Positions 25,194-36,844 of a DNA stretch of 64,000 nt are shown here, piece by piece. The position numbers were made by a program, and so were the translations under genes. Position 1 is the stretch's first letter. Each line of letters begins with the position of its first letter. The DNA is from Narthecium ossifragum (Eukaryota; Streptophyta; Magnoliopsida; Dioscoreales; Nartheciaceae), in contig OY986972.1 in assembly GCA_963920575.1 (NCBI GenBank), positions 20,496,083 through 20,560,082 on the forward strand, in the 5' to 3' direction. The notes under the pieces are model-generated. The model made no database searches. It saw only the letters and a list, made by a program, of their open reading frames with translations, and was not told where the DNA came from.

Positions 25194-25264
25194 AACGGCT
25201 ACTGGGCCAACGGCTACTGGGCCAACGGCTACTGGGCTAACGGCCACTATGCATTAGTTGGGCT
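25194..25264. promoter_or_regulatory. 15 bp tandem repeat carrying TGGGCC (site II-like) boxes
   Basis: The unit AACGGCTACTGGGCC starts at 25194, 25209 and 25224 (the third ending TGGGCT), with a further partial unit and another TGGGCT at 25259. TGGGCC/T is the plant 'site II' element bound by TCP factors in promoters of growth and housekeeping genes. Here four lie 55-130 bp upstream of the TATA box of SWI2. The regulatory role is inferred. Confidence 0.6.
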
Positions 25265-25355
25265 CGGCTGCTAAAATAAGCCTGTTCTCGGTGAGGTTGG
25301 GTTTGCGGTTCATACCTCACACCTTTGTTGTCTAGGTTTGCTCAGTGATTCAGAT

Positions 25356-27523
25356 TGTCGCGCCTCGACCCGCGTAGGCCCAACCGGGCCGGGCGACGCG
25401 AACCGAAACCTAACCTACTGCGAAAATTTTGACGAGGTTTCCCTCTAATCATAATGGTCTCCATAGCAATTCATAATTATCATGTATTAAACATTTAATC
25501 ACAAACCTCAAAACTGAAACTGAATATATTACAAATCCTCAATAAGGTAAAAGTTATATAATTCTCTCCCATAGTAGGCTAACTAAGCAAAAAGGTGTAA
25601 TTAGAATGATCACCGCTCCTCAAGCACCGCCAGACGCTGCCACGTCACCAAACGCCTGTCCGGTAGGGGCGATCGAAGAAGAGTTAGCGCCAGCACCTAC
25701 AAAACACAGCCGGGTTAGGAGTGAGCACTAAGCTCAGCATGGACACTACACTACGACACTCACGAGGGAGGGAACACAACAGTGCCGCCCCCAAGTCGAA
25801 CCTAGGTGTATACAGGGGTCCCATAACCCCACCGAGAGTCCGTGAACGCAGGCCCAAACACTGCAGACTCTCAACATGACACAGAACACTATTTGGCGGC
25901 CAAGGACACCGCTGGGCAGGCACATCCCCACTCAAGAGTCAAGAACACCGGACACCGGCTACACCTCAGATTCAACTTGGAGTCGACACGACCTCTAAAC
26001 ATCAAACCACATATATTCATGTCATCTAACCCTATCATCGATATCGACTGAATACTACAAATCGAGTCCTGGACCGAGCTACCCGCAACGGTCCTAGAGC
26101 TAGATCCGGACTACCCGAAAGCCCCGGATCGGAGATCAACCCATCGCCAGCGTCCTACTCTTATGCAACTAATGCACAATACAATGCATGCTATGATCAC
26201 ACGCAGGATAAATACAGATACGCATGCAACAAATGTGATGATATATTAAACAAGGCCTTGGCACGGCACCCTGCCGACCCGGGGTGGTGAACAGGTAAGT
26301 AAGGTCCAGGAGCTGCTACAGTGGTACCACCACTAACTGCCAACAGTCCACCACAACACCTGCATCGGAAAGAAGCCCCGCAAACAACAGCTCACAGACA
26401 CTACAGATAAAGCTCCCGGCGCACGCCGGCATGCAAGGCTAAGGAAAGCTGTAGGGCTACCCGCCCGTTTATTCTAAACATCCCGGGAGTCATCGCTCCC
26501 CCGGTTCACCACTGCCCATATTATAGGGCTAACATGCATACACATATGTACCAGGTATAAGACGGTAAAGAAAACTATCATACAAAGCCCCGCGGGCAAA
26601 AGCCACTTGAAAACACCCCCTAGCCACTAAGAGATCGATCTCCCTTCCAGAGGAGATCGATCTTCTTAGTACTTGGGAGAAAACTCATCCCTGTCAACCG
26701 AAGGAGATCGATCTTCTCCACCAGAAGGATCGATCTTCTTCGTGACCTGGGAACTGCCATACCAGTCTAGACAAGGATCGATCTTCTCTAATCGAGGGAT
26801 CGATCCTGCTCGGGCTAGGCATGATGCCCCACAAGGGATCGATCTTCCCTCAAGGGAGATCGATCCGAATGGGTTCTCCGACGACCGGACGGCGAGAAAT
26901 ACCACCGGAAAATACAACCAAACCCCCCAAAACTCTGGGATCTAGTAGATCAAGGAACCACGAGTCCAAAATCGGTGAGATCATGGAAAACAAACATGTA
27001 TTTTAACAGATCTAAGCAAAAGATCACAATCCACCCGGAAAAACTCCAAAAACCTGAAAGATTGTAGGTAGGATCCCTACCTATGCAATAGCAGCTTCAA
27101 TCCAAGCTACTAGGCCTTGGATCGTCCTCAAACGAAGTCAAATTCAGCAAGAACAAGGCTCAAAACTCGGATTTTCCAAAAAAATCAAAGGAAAATGTTT
27201 CATTCATTTTATAGACTAACGAACCGACTCAAGAGAGATTGATCTTCCTTGCCAAATCGTGTTTGACTTTCTGGCACTAAAAGATCGATCTTCTAGCAAG
27301 GAAGATCGACCCCTTAGGTATTGAAAACTAGACTTGGACTAAAACTCAAGCCCAAGCCCGAATCTTTCGATCCCGGGTCCCACTAACCATTCTAGCCAAA
27401 CATTATCGCAAACATGGTCAGTGTGTGCACACACGGGTGTGAAACAAGCCGACAAGGCGCAATTTACCAAATTGCCCTTGTGGTCCATAACGAGCCACAG
27501 GAGTAGAGGGACGGGTCCTCACA
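25356..27523 (-). mobile_element. Solo LTR, family A, 2168 bp
   Basis: On the minus strand it starts TGTGAGGACCCGTCC and ends with the family-A GCGACA terminus. It is flanked by a perfect 5 bp direct repeat CAGAT (25351-25355 and 27524-27528), and there is no internal retroelement sequence, so it formed by recombination between the two LTRs of one element. It sits about 265 bp upstream of the SWI2 start codon, just behind the TGGGCC boxes, and its own transcription direction is the same as that of SWI2. Confidence 0.95.
26633..26865. repeat. GATCGATC palindrome-pair array (LTR copy 1)
   Basis: Eight GATCGATC sites occur as four pairs: 26633/26655, 26706/26728, 26776/26798 and 26837/26858. 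Within-pair spacing is 22, 22, 22 and 21 bp; pair-to-pair spacing is 73, 70 and 61 bp. A separate pair with one altered site lies at 27283/27304. Confidence 0.95.
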
Positions 27524-28184
27524 CAGATGCAAGGCAGTTTTCTTGATGGAATCGCTGAATTTAAGTTTTGTTTTAGATCCAGTAATAATATGAACTCTCT
27601 CAATTATGGTGTGTTTGGTTGCTCCGGAATGGACTGAGTCGATGGAATGAGCGGAATCGATCATTCCACATTCACCCCATTCCACTGTTTGGCTGGATCA
27701 GAACAACCGGAATGGATGGAATGATCCATTCTAGCCATTCCAATGACATCGAAGGGCGGACATCGTTCCAAGATGCGGAACGAGTAATTAAACTTGTGTC
27801 TTCACTTCATAAGAAACGCGTAAATAGTGTGTTCCTAGAAAGAGAGAGATTAACCCGGTTCTTACCCCCAAACACAATTGGGTTATGGAAATTGGGGTAG
27901 GTAGGGTTAATGTGTTTTTAGGGTTAAGCCATTCATCACTCTCACTTACACCCCGACTACTTTTCGACCGCTCCCTCTCTCTCTCTCTCTCGAACCTCCT
28001 CTCTTCTCCTCTCCTCCATTCTCTCTAGCTTCCTCCCTCTCTCTCTAGCGATAGGCTACTTCGTCTGACAAGGTGGCCAGGAGTATGACGCGGCGCCGCC
28101 AAGAGAAGCGTGAAGGTACCACCCCACCGGCCGCTGGTGGAAGCATCAGACTTGAAAGAGCGGGATCTGTGCGCAAGCGGTCGG

Positions 28185-29036
28185 CACCTCCTTGTCCCCA
28201 GCCTCGTTCTCCGCCAACAACCCCGACCGCCCAAGTCTCCCCCGCCACCTCCTTGTCTCCAGATCTGGTCAAATCTGTTGTCAGTAGTGACCATATCTTC
28301 TCCCCCCACGCCCCCAGCCCTCTCCGGTGACTCCAGCGTTCTCCGTCAACGATCCCGAGCGTCCAAGTCTTCCCGGCCACCTCCTTCTCTCCAGATCTGG
28401 TCAGATCTGTTGCCAAAAGTGACCAGATCTTCTCCCCCCACGCCTCCAACCCTCTCCAGTGACTCCGGCGTTCTCCATCAACGACCCCGAGTGTCCAAAA
28501 ATACCCGGCCACCTCCTTGTCCCCTGCCTCGCTCCAGATCTGCTCAGATCTATTGCCCATAGTGACCAAAACTTCTCCCCCCACGCCTCCAACCATTTCT
28601 GGTGACTCTGTGCGTTCTCCGCCAACGACCCCGAGTGCTCCTTGTCCCAAGCCTTCTTCTAGATTTGGTAAGATCCGTTGCCGACAATGACCAAAACTTC
28701 TCCCCCATGCCTCCAACCCTCTTCCGTGACTCCGGCGTTCTCCGCCAATGACCCCAAGCGTCCAAAAATACCCGCCCACCTCCTTGTCCTCAGCCTCGCT
28801 CCAGATCTGGTCAGATCCGTTGCCGGCAGTGACCAAAACTTCTCCCCCCACGCCTCTAGCTATTTCTGGTGACTCCAACGTTCTCCGCCAACGACCCCGA
28901 GCGTCCAGGTCTTCCTGACCACCTCCTTGACCCCAGCCTCGCTGCAGATTTGGTCAGATCCGTGGCCGGAAGTGAGCAGATCTTCTCCCCCCATGCCTCC
29001 AGCCCTTTCGGTGACTCCGGCATCCAAGTCTTCCAT
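28185..29036 (+). repeat. Minisatellite, unit about 143 bp, six copies
   Basis: The word AGATCTGGTCAGATC and its variants recur at 28261, 28393, 28536, 28661, 28803 and 28946 (steps of 132, 143, 125, 142 and 143 bp). Each is followed by 'gtgaccaaaacttctccccc', 'acgcctc' and 'gttctccgccaacgacccc'. Step differences come from small deletions. A solo LTR inserted at its right edge. The long open frame on the minus strand (28878-28045) is a by-product of the repeat. Confidence 0.9.
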
Positions 29037-31431
29037 TGTGAGGACCCGCCCCTCTTTTTCCTTTTGGCTTGTTGTTGACCCCAAGGGCAATTTGGAAAAT
29101 TGCGCCTTGGCGGTCGTTTCACACTGGGTGTGCACACACAGACCTTGTTTGGTGCTTGTGTTTGTTAGAAAGGTTAGGTGGAACCAAGTTTGGAAGTTCT
29201 GGGCTTGGGCCCATTTTCCAGCCCAAGTTGGCCTTTCTGGGCAGAGAGGATCGATCCTTTGGTCGAGGAGGATCGATCCTACCTGTGCCTGGAAGTCGTT
29301 GGCGGTGGCTTTCAAAGGACGGCCACGACGGTGGCCGTCGCTTCCCCTGTCAGGGGAGGGGAGACTTTTGCTCCCCTCCTTCGCCTTTTCCCCGGCTTCG
29401 CCGGCTTTCCCCCGGCCTTAGCCCTTCCCCTCTCCCTTCCCTTCTTCCCCTGCTTTCTTCTTCTTCCTCGCGAGGGCTCTGCTTCCCCTGTTTCCGGCTG
29501 AGCTTTCCTCCGCCGTTCTTTCTCCTCCGGGCACCTTTCCTGGAGCTTGAAGGCTCGTTGGGTTCGTGGCGAGGCGAGGAAGGTCCTGGGTTAGGCCTTG
29601 GGGATCGAAGCTGCGTTGAAGAGGTAGGGTTCCCACTCAAAACTCCGGCTTGCTTTTGAGGGTTTAAATCCGGTTTTGTTTCTCGTTAGATCTCCTTGTG
29701 GAGTTGTTGTTTCCCAGTTTTGAAGCCTTGAGTAGTTTCGTGATGCTTAGATCTACCAGCCCACCAAGTTTGGTGAGGTTTGGTTGCGTCTTCCGGCGGT
29801 TTTCCCGACCGGAAGTGCGCCGGAACCCATCAGGATCGATCCTCCTGGGAGGAAGGATCGGTCCTCTTGTGTTGGCTTGCTGCGCCCAGCACATGATCGA
29901 TCTTCTTATGGGAGGGGATCGATCATGGGGCCTGGGTTAGCTTGGTTACCCCTTCGTCCCGAGAAAGATCGATCTTCCTGGGAGGAAGGATCGATCTTCC
30001 TTGGTGCGACTGGAAGGGCGCCCTCTGTCTCGAGAAAGATCGATCTTCCTGGGAGGAAGGATCGATCCTTTTTGTCTCGACAGTGAGGGAAGCTCACTGT
30101 TACGTAAGTGATCGATCCTTCCTGGGGAAAGGATCGATCCTTCAGTAGCAGAGAGGGTTTTTATGGGTTTTGCCCGCGGGGCTTTGCATGTAAGTAGTTT
30201 TGACGGTTTTGCCCTTGGGGCTTGTCATGTTTTCATCATGCTTGAGTGTTTACTGCTTTATGGTTAACCGAGGGAGTAATGAACCCTCGGGAATGCTTAG
30301 TATAGCGGAGCCATGGGTTATGCCCTTTTACCGCTTTATGGTGAACCGAAGGAAGTCATGATCCTCGGGAGTGCTTAGAATAAATGGGCCGAATGTGTGC
30401 CTTTGTTGTGTTACATGTTACTGCTTTATATTTTATCCTGCCCTGTTCCTGTGCATTAGACATGCTAGGTTAGACTGGGTGGGGTTGACCCGTGAGCTCC
30501 GGTGATCAATGACTAAGTGGTTGATGTCGTTACCCCGGTAAGGGTGTCCTATAGGTATCGTCTGGCCCACCTTGTGTCAAGAACCGTCGGAGGTAGCCCA
30601 GTCCTTGAGCAGTGGCTATCGGAGGGACGTAGGTTGGACAGGAACCCTGGGGGGGAAGACATCGATGGGATCGATGGACTCCCTGGCTAGACTTAGTCCT
30701 TGGGTCAGGAGTTAGGGGTCCTGTTGGCTCTGTGGCTTGGAGTACTGCGAGATGGTAGTCTTAACCTCGGTCGTTCCGCCAAGTGTGGAGATCCCGCTTG
30801 GGGAAGGGCGTCCTACCAGTAGCGTCATGTCCACCCTGTGTCAGGGATTGTCGGAGTTGTCCTCCCTTGAGCAGTGGTTGTCGGAGGGGCATACTTGGGA
30901 CAGTAGTCCTTCGGGTTAGTGACGGGATTTATGGGATCCTTGGCAAGCCTCAGTACTTGGCTTCAGAGTTGGTTTGTTGGGTTTGCCTTCTTAGCGAGAG
31001 TGGTAGAGTAGGACCCTGCTGAGCTGTTGCTCATTCCTACCTGGACTGTGTGTTTGCAGGTACGGGTCCCCGTTCTCCTCCGGTGCTTCCCCGTCGGCAG
31101 TCTCGTGGCAGCGCGCCGGCTCCTGACCATGTCTGAGGGTTAGGATGGTTTCGTTTGTGCGTTCGTGGAGACCCCGGTAGGTGCTATAGCTTCTTTTTGG
31201 GGACTGTTGATCCCTTGTAGCATGTTGTACTAAACTATGTTTAACTTTATTACTGTTTTGTAATAGTTGTTAATAGATGTTGTAGTATTCGCTTCCGCCT
31301 TGTGCTTGCAGTCAGCTGTTTCCGCCAGCTGTGCGTTAGTCTCAGCTGTTTCCGCCAGTTGAGGCTAGTAGATGTAGGTTTTCCCCCTCGTGTCTCGGCC
31401 CGGTCTGGGTTCTGCGGGTCGGGGCGCGACA
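29037..31431 (+). mobile_element. Solo LTR, family A, 2395 bp
   Basis: It starts TGTGAGGACCCGCCC and ends GGGTCGGGGCGCGACA, flanked by the 5 bp direct repeat TCCAT (29032-29036 and 31432-31436). There is no internal region. It inserted in the leader exon of the Harbinger-type element. The block near 31030-31060 (CTACCTGGACTGTGT, then TTTGCAGGTACGGG) matches the same block of the other family-A LTRs. Its GATCGATC array is the most complete in the window. Confidence 0.95.
29834..30139. repeat. GATCGATC palindrome-pair array (LTR copy 2)
   Basis: There are five pairs: 29834/29856 (second site altered to GATCGGTC), 29895/29917, 29967/29989, 30038/30060 and 30110/30132. Every within-pair step is exactly 22 bp; pair steps are 61, 72, 71 and 72 bp. 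A sixth pair at 29249/29271, also 22 bp, lies nearer the LTR start. The 14 bp linker itself tends to be a dyad, such as TTCCTGGGAGGAAG. Confidence 0.97.
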
Positions 31432-32607
31432 TCCATAGTCTCAAAATACAGGCATTCCAAGTCTTCAATTGCTGCTTCTTTCACCATATTGAGGTAAGAT
31501 TGTCGATCGTGCTATTTTTTGTCGTCTACTAATTGCTTCAGTGAAATAATCTTGAGCATTTTGAGATGTTGTCTTGTTGTATTTCTTCTTACGGTATATT
31601 TTGGGCCTTCTTTTCTTGGGAGTCATCCATGGTTCAATGTCTTTGTTCTTTCTCCTGGTGAACAAGACCAATGCTAATTCTGGGTCTTAGCTGTCTTGAT
31701 TCCCCTTTGTATTATGACTTATGAGTAACTTGATATCATAGTGGGTTTTGATTTTCTTTATATTATGTCATGCTGGTGGGTTTGTTCTATCAGTCTGCAA
31801 TCTTTGTTTCATGTTTCTCTCTAGTAATACAATTCTTATTAACATATATAAATGGGTGTGGTTTCATTCATTGTGTCCCTGTGATGGTGTCATGCTTCTG
31901 GTAATTCATTGTGTCCCTATGATGGTTTGGTTCTGTACATAAATTTCCTTGCTTGATTCTCCTCTTCTAAACTAATCCTACGAATATAGCTTCAGTATTT
32001 CTTTAAATTGCTCAAGATCGGGCAACCTGAAGTTGTTTAATGAGCACAGACCGTAAGCCATACTTGTTTATGATTTCTTGCTTTAAATTCTGTTGATCCT
32101 TTTGGGTTGAGATGTAATGTGGGAAAGCATGCTTCATAGCTATTTTGATTCTTCTGATTATGTATGCCGATGGATCTATGTCCCATACTTGTCAGTTGAG
32201 TATATGACTACAATAGCAAGTTTGTGAATAAGTATCATTTACTGCATGTATGTGTGGACACAATGTTGAGAATCATTCTCGAAATGCCACAAACATAATC
32301 TCATGTGAAATTGTGTCACCCATTGTTAGTTTTACACAAGTGTACACTATATTCCCAAAAATTAACACACTGCTTAATGAGATAGTAGAGAGTCCAATCC
32401 GTGCATAATGTATAAGTGATCTCCTTAAAAAAGTTCAGCTCTCTACAATAAAGAGAATGTGCATGATTTACCCATTTCAAGTTTAGCTCCACCAGATTGT
32501 AACTATATTTTCAGGATAGAGAACATATCTGTGATGTGTGGATGTATATAAAAGCATAGAAAACGGCTACGTTAGCTTATGTGAACATAATTGTTTGCTT
32601 CGTACAG

Positions 32608-33742
32608 AAATATGCCAATATCAAGGATAGGAAATTGGACCGATGCCCAGGATTATGTGCTCCTGGAACATCTGAGACTAGAACACCTTAGGAAAGCCCG
32701 AACCGGCGTGAGTTTTACCAAACGGGCATGGGATAGAGCACTCGCCAAGTGCAACGAAGGGCAAGTGGAAAAGCTGGAGTTAAAAAACATCAAGCCGAGG
32801 TGAAAGAACCTTAAAAAAACACATGCGGTCTACAAAGAGCTGTTGGGTAAGACCGGATGGGGTTATAAACACACTACGAAGATGGTCGATCCACCTGATA
32901 CCGCGGCGTGGGATGAGGTTATCGAGGTAACAAGCGTCCCAGCATAGTATTCATAATTCTGGTCCATCGACACTTTTCTAATGAAAGTTTGCTTCCTTTC
33001 TTCCAGAATCGTAGGAAATTCGCTCCTCTGAAAGACAAGCCTTATATATTCTATGAAGTAATGGAACTTCTCACGAGCAAGAATACTTTCACTGGGGAGT
33101 TTAGATATTCCACTAACATGAAGAATGCAGAGAAAGATGCAGAGGAAGTGACAAAGAGCACATGATCATTGGATACAACGACCGATGCTCAGTCACCCCC
33201 TCCTCGGACTAACCCATCGCGTATATCTGGTATTCATATTAGGGAAGAGGTAGACTACGGGGGAGGTCCCGGGCCATCAAGATATGCAGATGGCTCGCAA
33301 GATACATGCGACAGTGACCCGATATCCCAAGAAACGCCGCAAACACAGTCTACGAAGGGGGGGGGGAGTGCCACTGGCACGGATGCGTCTGGTTCGTCCG
33401 GCAGCAAACGTTGTCGACAAGAGTGAATAAAGAAAAGTAAGAAGAAGATGGTTGAAGGCACATGTGAAGGGCACATCTACTTGCACAACAATTACAAAGG
33501 AAGTTTGATACGAAAGAGCAGGCGATGCGAAGATCTGTTGATTACTCCCTTCCAAGCTGTATGGCGGTGGCTCATAAATTGCCTGACATAACACCTGACA
33601 AGTTGATCAAGTTGACCGAGGTAATTGCAGATGAGACACAGAGGCAGGGATTCATATCTCTCAATGACTCTAGTTTACAAAGCAAATGGGTAGATGCTCG
33701 GATGAAGCAGTTCGACTCACCTTGGGTGAATAGCCAAACGTA
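32608..33742 (+). pseudogene. Harbinger ORF1, MYB/SANT-like DNA-binding protein (broken)
   Basis: The acceptor at 32607 is followed by ATG (32612) and a MYB/SANT-like domain (NWTDAQDYVLLEHL, FTKRAWDRALAKCN, KNIKPR then a stop, KNLKKTHAVYKELLGKTGWG, AAWDEVIE). The TGA at 32801 stands where the family has an aromatic or Trp/Tyr position. The exon ends at 32926 (GT), and the next starts at 33007 (AG): NRRKFAPLKDKPYIFYEVME. Further stops follow (about 33160 and 33424), and the C-terminal part continues in another frame (33525-33742, VDYSLPSCMAVAHKLPDITPDK). In active Harbinger elements this protein brings the transposase to the element ends. Here it cannot be made intact. Confidence 0.85.
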
Positions 33743-36700
33743 ACCATCTTCGAATTACACATATCCTGCAGCATCATACTAACCATCGATATGGTCTCCT
33801 CCCATTCAAATGCCATACCCATATGCCTATCGTCCACAAATGTCTACTATGAAAACTCCACTTGGTCCACAATCCACTGAGGAACAAGTCAATTCTTGCT
33901 GGACGCCCTATGGGATGTAGGAAGATGACCCCAGCACGGATGGTAGAAATGATCCGAACTGGATGCGATGAACTTGTCTAGGTGATCCTTTCTTAATTAA
34001 GCTCTCATATTTTAAAATTATGGTTAAGCATAGGGTTTGCCATAGCATGTTCGATGTCACATATCTTTTATATTCATGTTTTGCAAGTCATGTAGAAATT
34101 ACTGGTAAGCTAAGGGTTTGTCATTATTTACTTCTCAATTTTGAAGAAGGATCATATCTTTACTTCGTTTATTTCGAACCGATTCTCAGTTTTGCCTTCC
34201 ATATGCTTGGATGCATCCTCATCATACCCTCTTCTCTACTAGCATGTATTATTATAGAAGGTTGTGACTTGCTCTTGATGTTCTTTAACATTTTTTCCTG
34301 AATTAATAGTTGGCAATATGGAAATTGTGACAATGTTATGCTATATTTGTCACCAGATATCTAAGAATGAGATGATTTTGCTTCTTATCTCTTCCTTGGG
34401 TGCATCGTGCTGGGCCAAGGGAGGAAATATATGGTTCATTCCAACGTAATGTGCAACTGATCATGAAATTCAATTCAGGTATTGGTCTCACCCTATAGGT
34501 TTCAATGCAAACGCAAAAAGGGGTCACAATTATCAAACACAATTTTCTATGATTGCCACCAATCATTCAACCACAATGTCTTTATCTGTAACTCTATAGA
34601 TCAAAATCTGAGCTAGCTTTTTGTTAATAGTAATATGGCTCGATGTGTACATTTCTCATTCGAACTTGATGAGTTGGCAGTCTTGGTAATATGCTCTAAC
34701 TTTTGGTTATGAAACGGGTTAGATTGAATTTACATCTTATTGGGAAGTTTAAGCATGATTGTACAGTAGATGTAACTTATTGTTCATCTACATCGATTCT
34801 TGAGGGAGAATTTTTTTTTGGAGTTTTAGCTTGTTCAATGAAATTTGAATTTTATAAGGCCATGCATTTGGCTTGCGGACATGGAAATGCAGTTGTTCAC
34901 CATATGGATGGTTGAAGACTCTGGACTTCAAATCAGTAATATACAACACCATGAACATGATTGACTTCAATGAGATGTTATGCCAACGTGTTGAATTATT
35001 TTATGCTAGCACTATATAAGTGCTCATGATGGTGAAATAAGGCTGAAAAGGACAATAGTTTAGTGTGAAAAGGCAATTGAATGATTGTATGCGGTCACTG
35101 TGAAGAATACCTATAAATGACGAGAAATAAAAGGCTATGTTAGACTTCTTAATAGAGATTTGAATCTACTTTTATTTCTGTAAAATTTCTCGTATCTCCT
35201 ACTCATTTTGGATCTTTTTGCATGCATGTTACTTTTTTGGTTTAATGTGATTCTAGCTATGTATGATGGTTGTTTAGAACTTGATATCACCAGTTAATGG
35301 TTGATGCTTTGTATAATTGCATCTCTGATGGTTGTTGCTCATGAAATAATTTCGTACATGTTTCATCCACTTTATTGAATCAGTAGCTCACATTGATGAT
35401 ACTGCTCTTTCAACAATGATTGTTGACCATGGATGCAACAATCTTTGTTGGAGATGACAAAATGGGGAGATGATGTCAGGATGCATGTGATCATGGTGTC
35501 AGAATACCCATCAATGTTGTTGGACATTAGTATAATTTGGCTTGGCTGTTGAACATGCTATCTTAACTTTGTTGACCTGACTACTATCAATGTTGTTGGA
35601 CATTAGTATAATTTGGCCTGATGTTGGATATGGTTCGTGTATGTGATAGTTGTGTTGTTATCATAGAAAGTAGCTCTATTTTGTTTGTATATACTTAATG
35701 ACATGCTATGTCCTAGTGGTTGGAGTGTTCTATATAAGGAGGTTAGTTCCTCTGTACTCATAGTTGTGTTATGTTCTACTCAGTGGATTTCGAAGAAGGT
35801 TGTTGAAAAGATTGAGGTCAGAAATTCAAGTCCTCATTAGATATGTTTTGTGTTATGTTCTACTCATTATTATGTCTTGGGTTGTTTATTGTTTTCATTT
35901 TTTTTTTCTTTCACTGTTAGCTATCTTGATTCAGAGGATTGTGATGTGAAATGGGTTTGTGGATTTTGAGGATGTGCAATCAATTGGTGGGTTTGATGAA
36001 TTCAGAGGATTGTGATCTGCCTCTGTCTTCTTTCCTCCTTTTGATTTGTGTGACCTGTTATATGAAACAGATAGGTGCTTTAATCTTTTGATGTGGGTTT
36101 GTGTTGCTATAGAAGAAGCCCATTTACAAGATTGTCCTATTTTGTATTATTTATCTTCTTTGGTTTTTTCTTTTTGTATATAACTGCTTCTGTTTTGGTG
36201 ATATTACTATACACATTTTGAAGAATTATATCATGGTGTCTAGATTATGTATTTTTTTCCATCTTAGTACTTTCTTCAGGAAAAAAATGAATATAAATGA
36301 CCCCTCCAACCCACAATTAACGTTAATAATATAAATGTGCCAAACCCACCCTATGCCACATTGGACACAAATCCAATCACCACTTCCAGATATTAAAAAT
36401 TGATGTGCCAAAACTTCCTTGCTAACACCTCCAGGTTATTATTGTAATTCCACATTAAATTGATGTGGCGAATTTAATAAGAAGGGAAAATGTGTCCGGA
36501 GGTTTTGATGTTAGCAAGGGGTTAATGAGAGAGAGAGGTTGTTAAGAAAGAGAAGTAGGGTGTTATCTTCGTCCACCAAAAAGATGTAGTGACGAGATAG
36601 AGCATCGATGTATTTTTGAGCTTGTAGTTGACTCATCAGCAATTTTGGGAATTGGGTTGTCTTTTGCAAAATCTTGAGCATTTTGAGATCAAAACATTAG

Positions 36701-36844
36701 TACTAGTTTAGAAAAATCTCGTCAAAAAAAGGGTTATGGATGAAGACATGCATTGAGCGTAGGATATTTTTCTAACATCAACTAATCATGATTTCAAAAA
36801 AGGGTTAACATTAACTTTTTCGTAGAAATGAGTTTTTTTCGTAT
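33743..36844. other. Interior of the Harbinger-type element, no gene recognised
   Basis: AT-rich, probably intron or spacer. It contains a short direct repeat, 'caatgttgttggacattag' at about 35512 and 35588, and a MITE-like stretch near 36290-36540 ('gtgccaaaacttccttgct' and 'gttttgatgttagcaagg' form loose inverted copies). Several short open frames look random. Confidence 0.5.

Noticed and set aside
24548..25240. 230-codon plus-strand frame across SWI2 exon 1
   Set aside because: Antisense to exon 1 and promoter. The minus-strand frame has the correct N-terminus, a phase-0 donor and a TATA box; the C-terminal RLLGQRLLGQ repeat is just the TGGGCC repeat translated.
28045..28878. 277-codon open frame on the minus strand
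   Set aside because: It follows the 143 bp minisatellite unit for its whole length, repeating GVVGGER/WSEAGDKEV-like words, and has no domain or splice context. It is a by-product of the repeat.
29834..30139. CRISPR-like reading of the regularly spaced repeats
   Set aside because: The sequence is plant nuclear DNA inside an LTR; the repeated part is an 8-10 bp palindrome and the intervals are not unique spacers of constant length.
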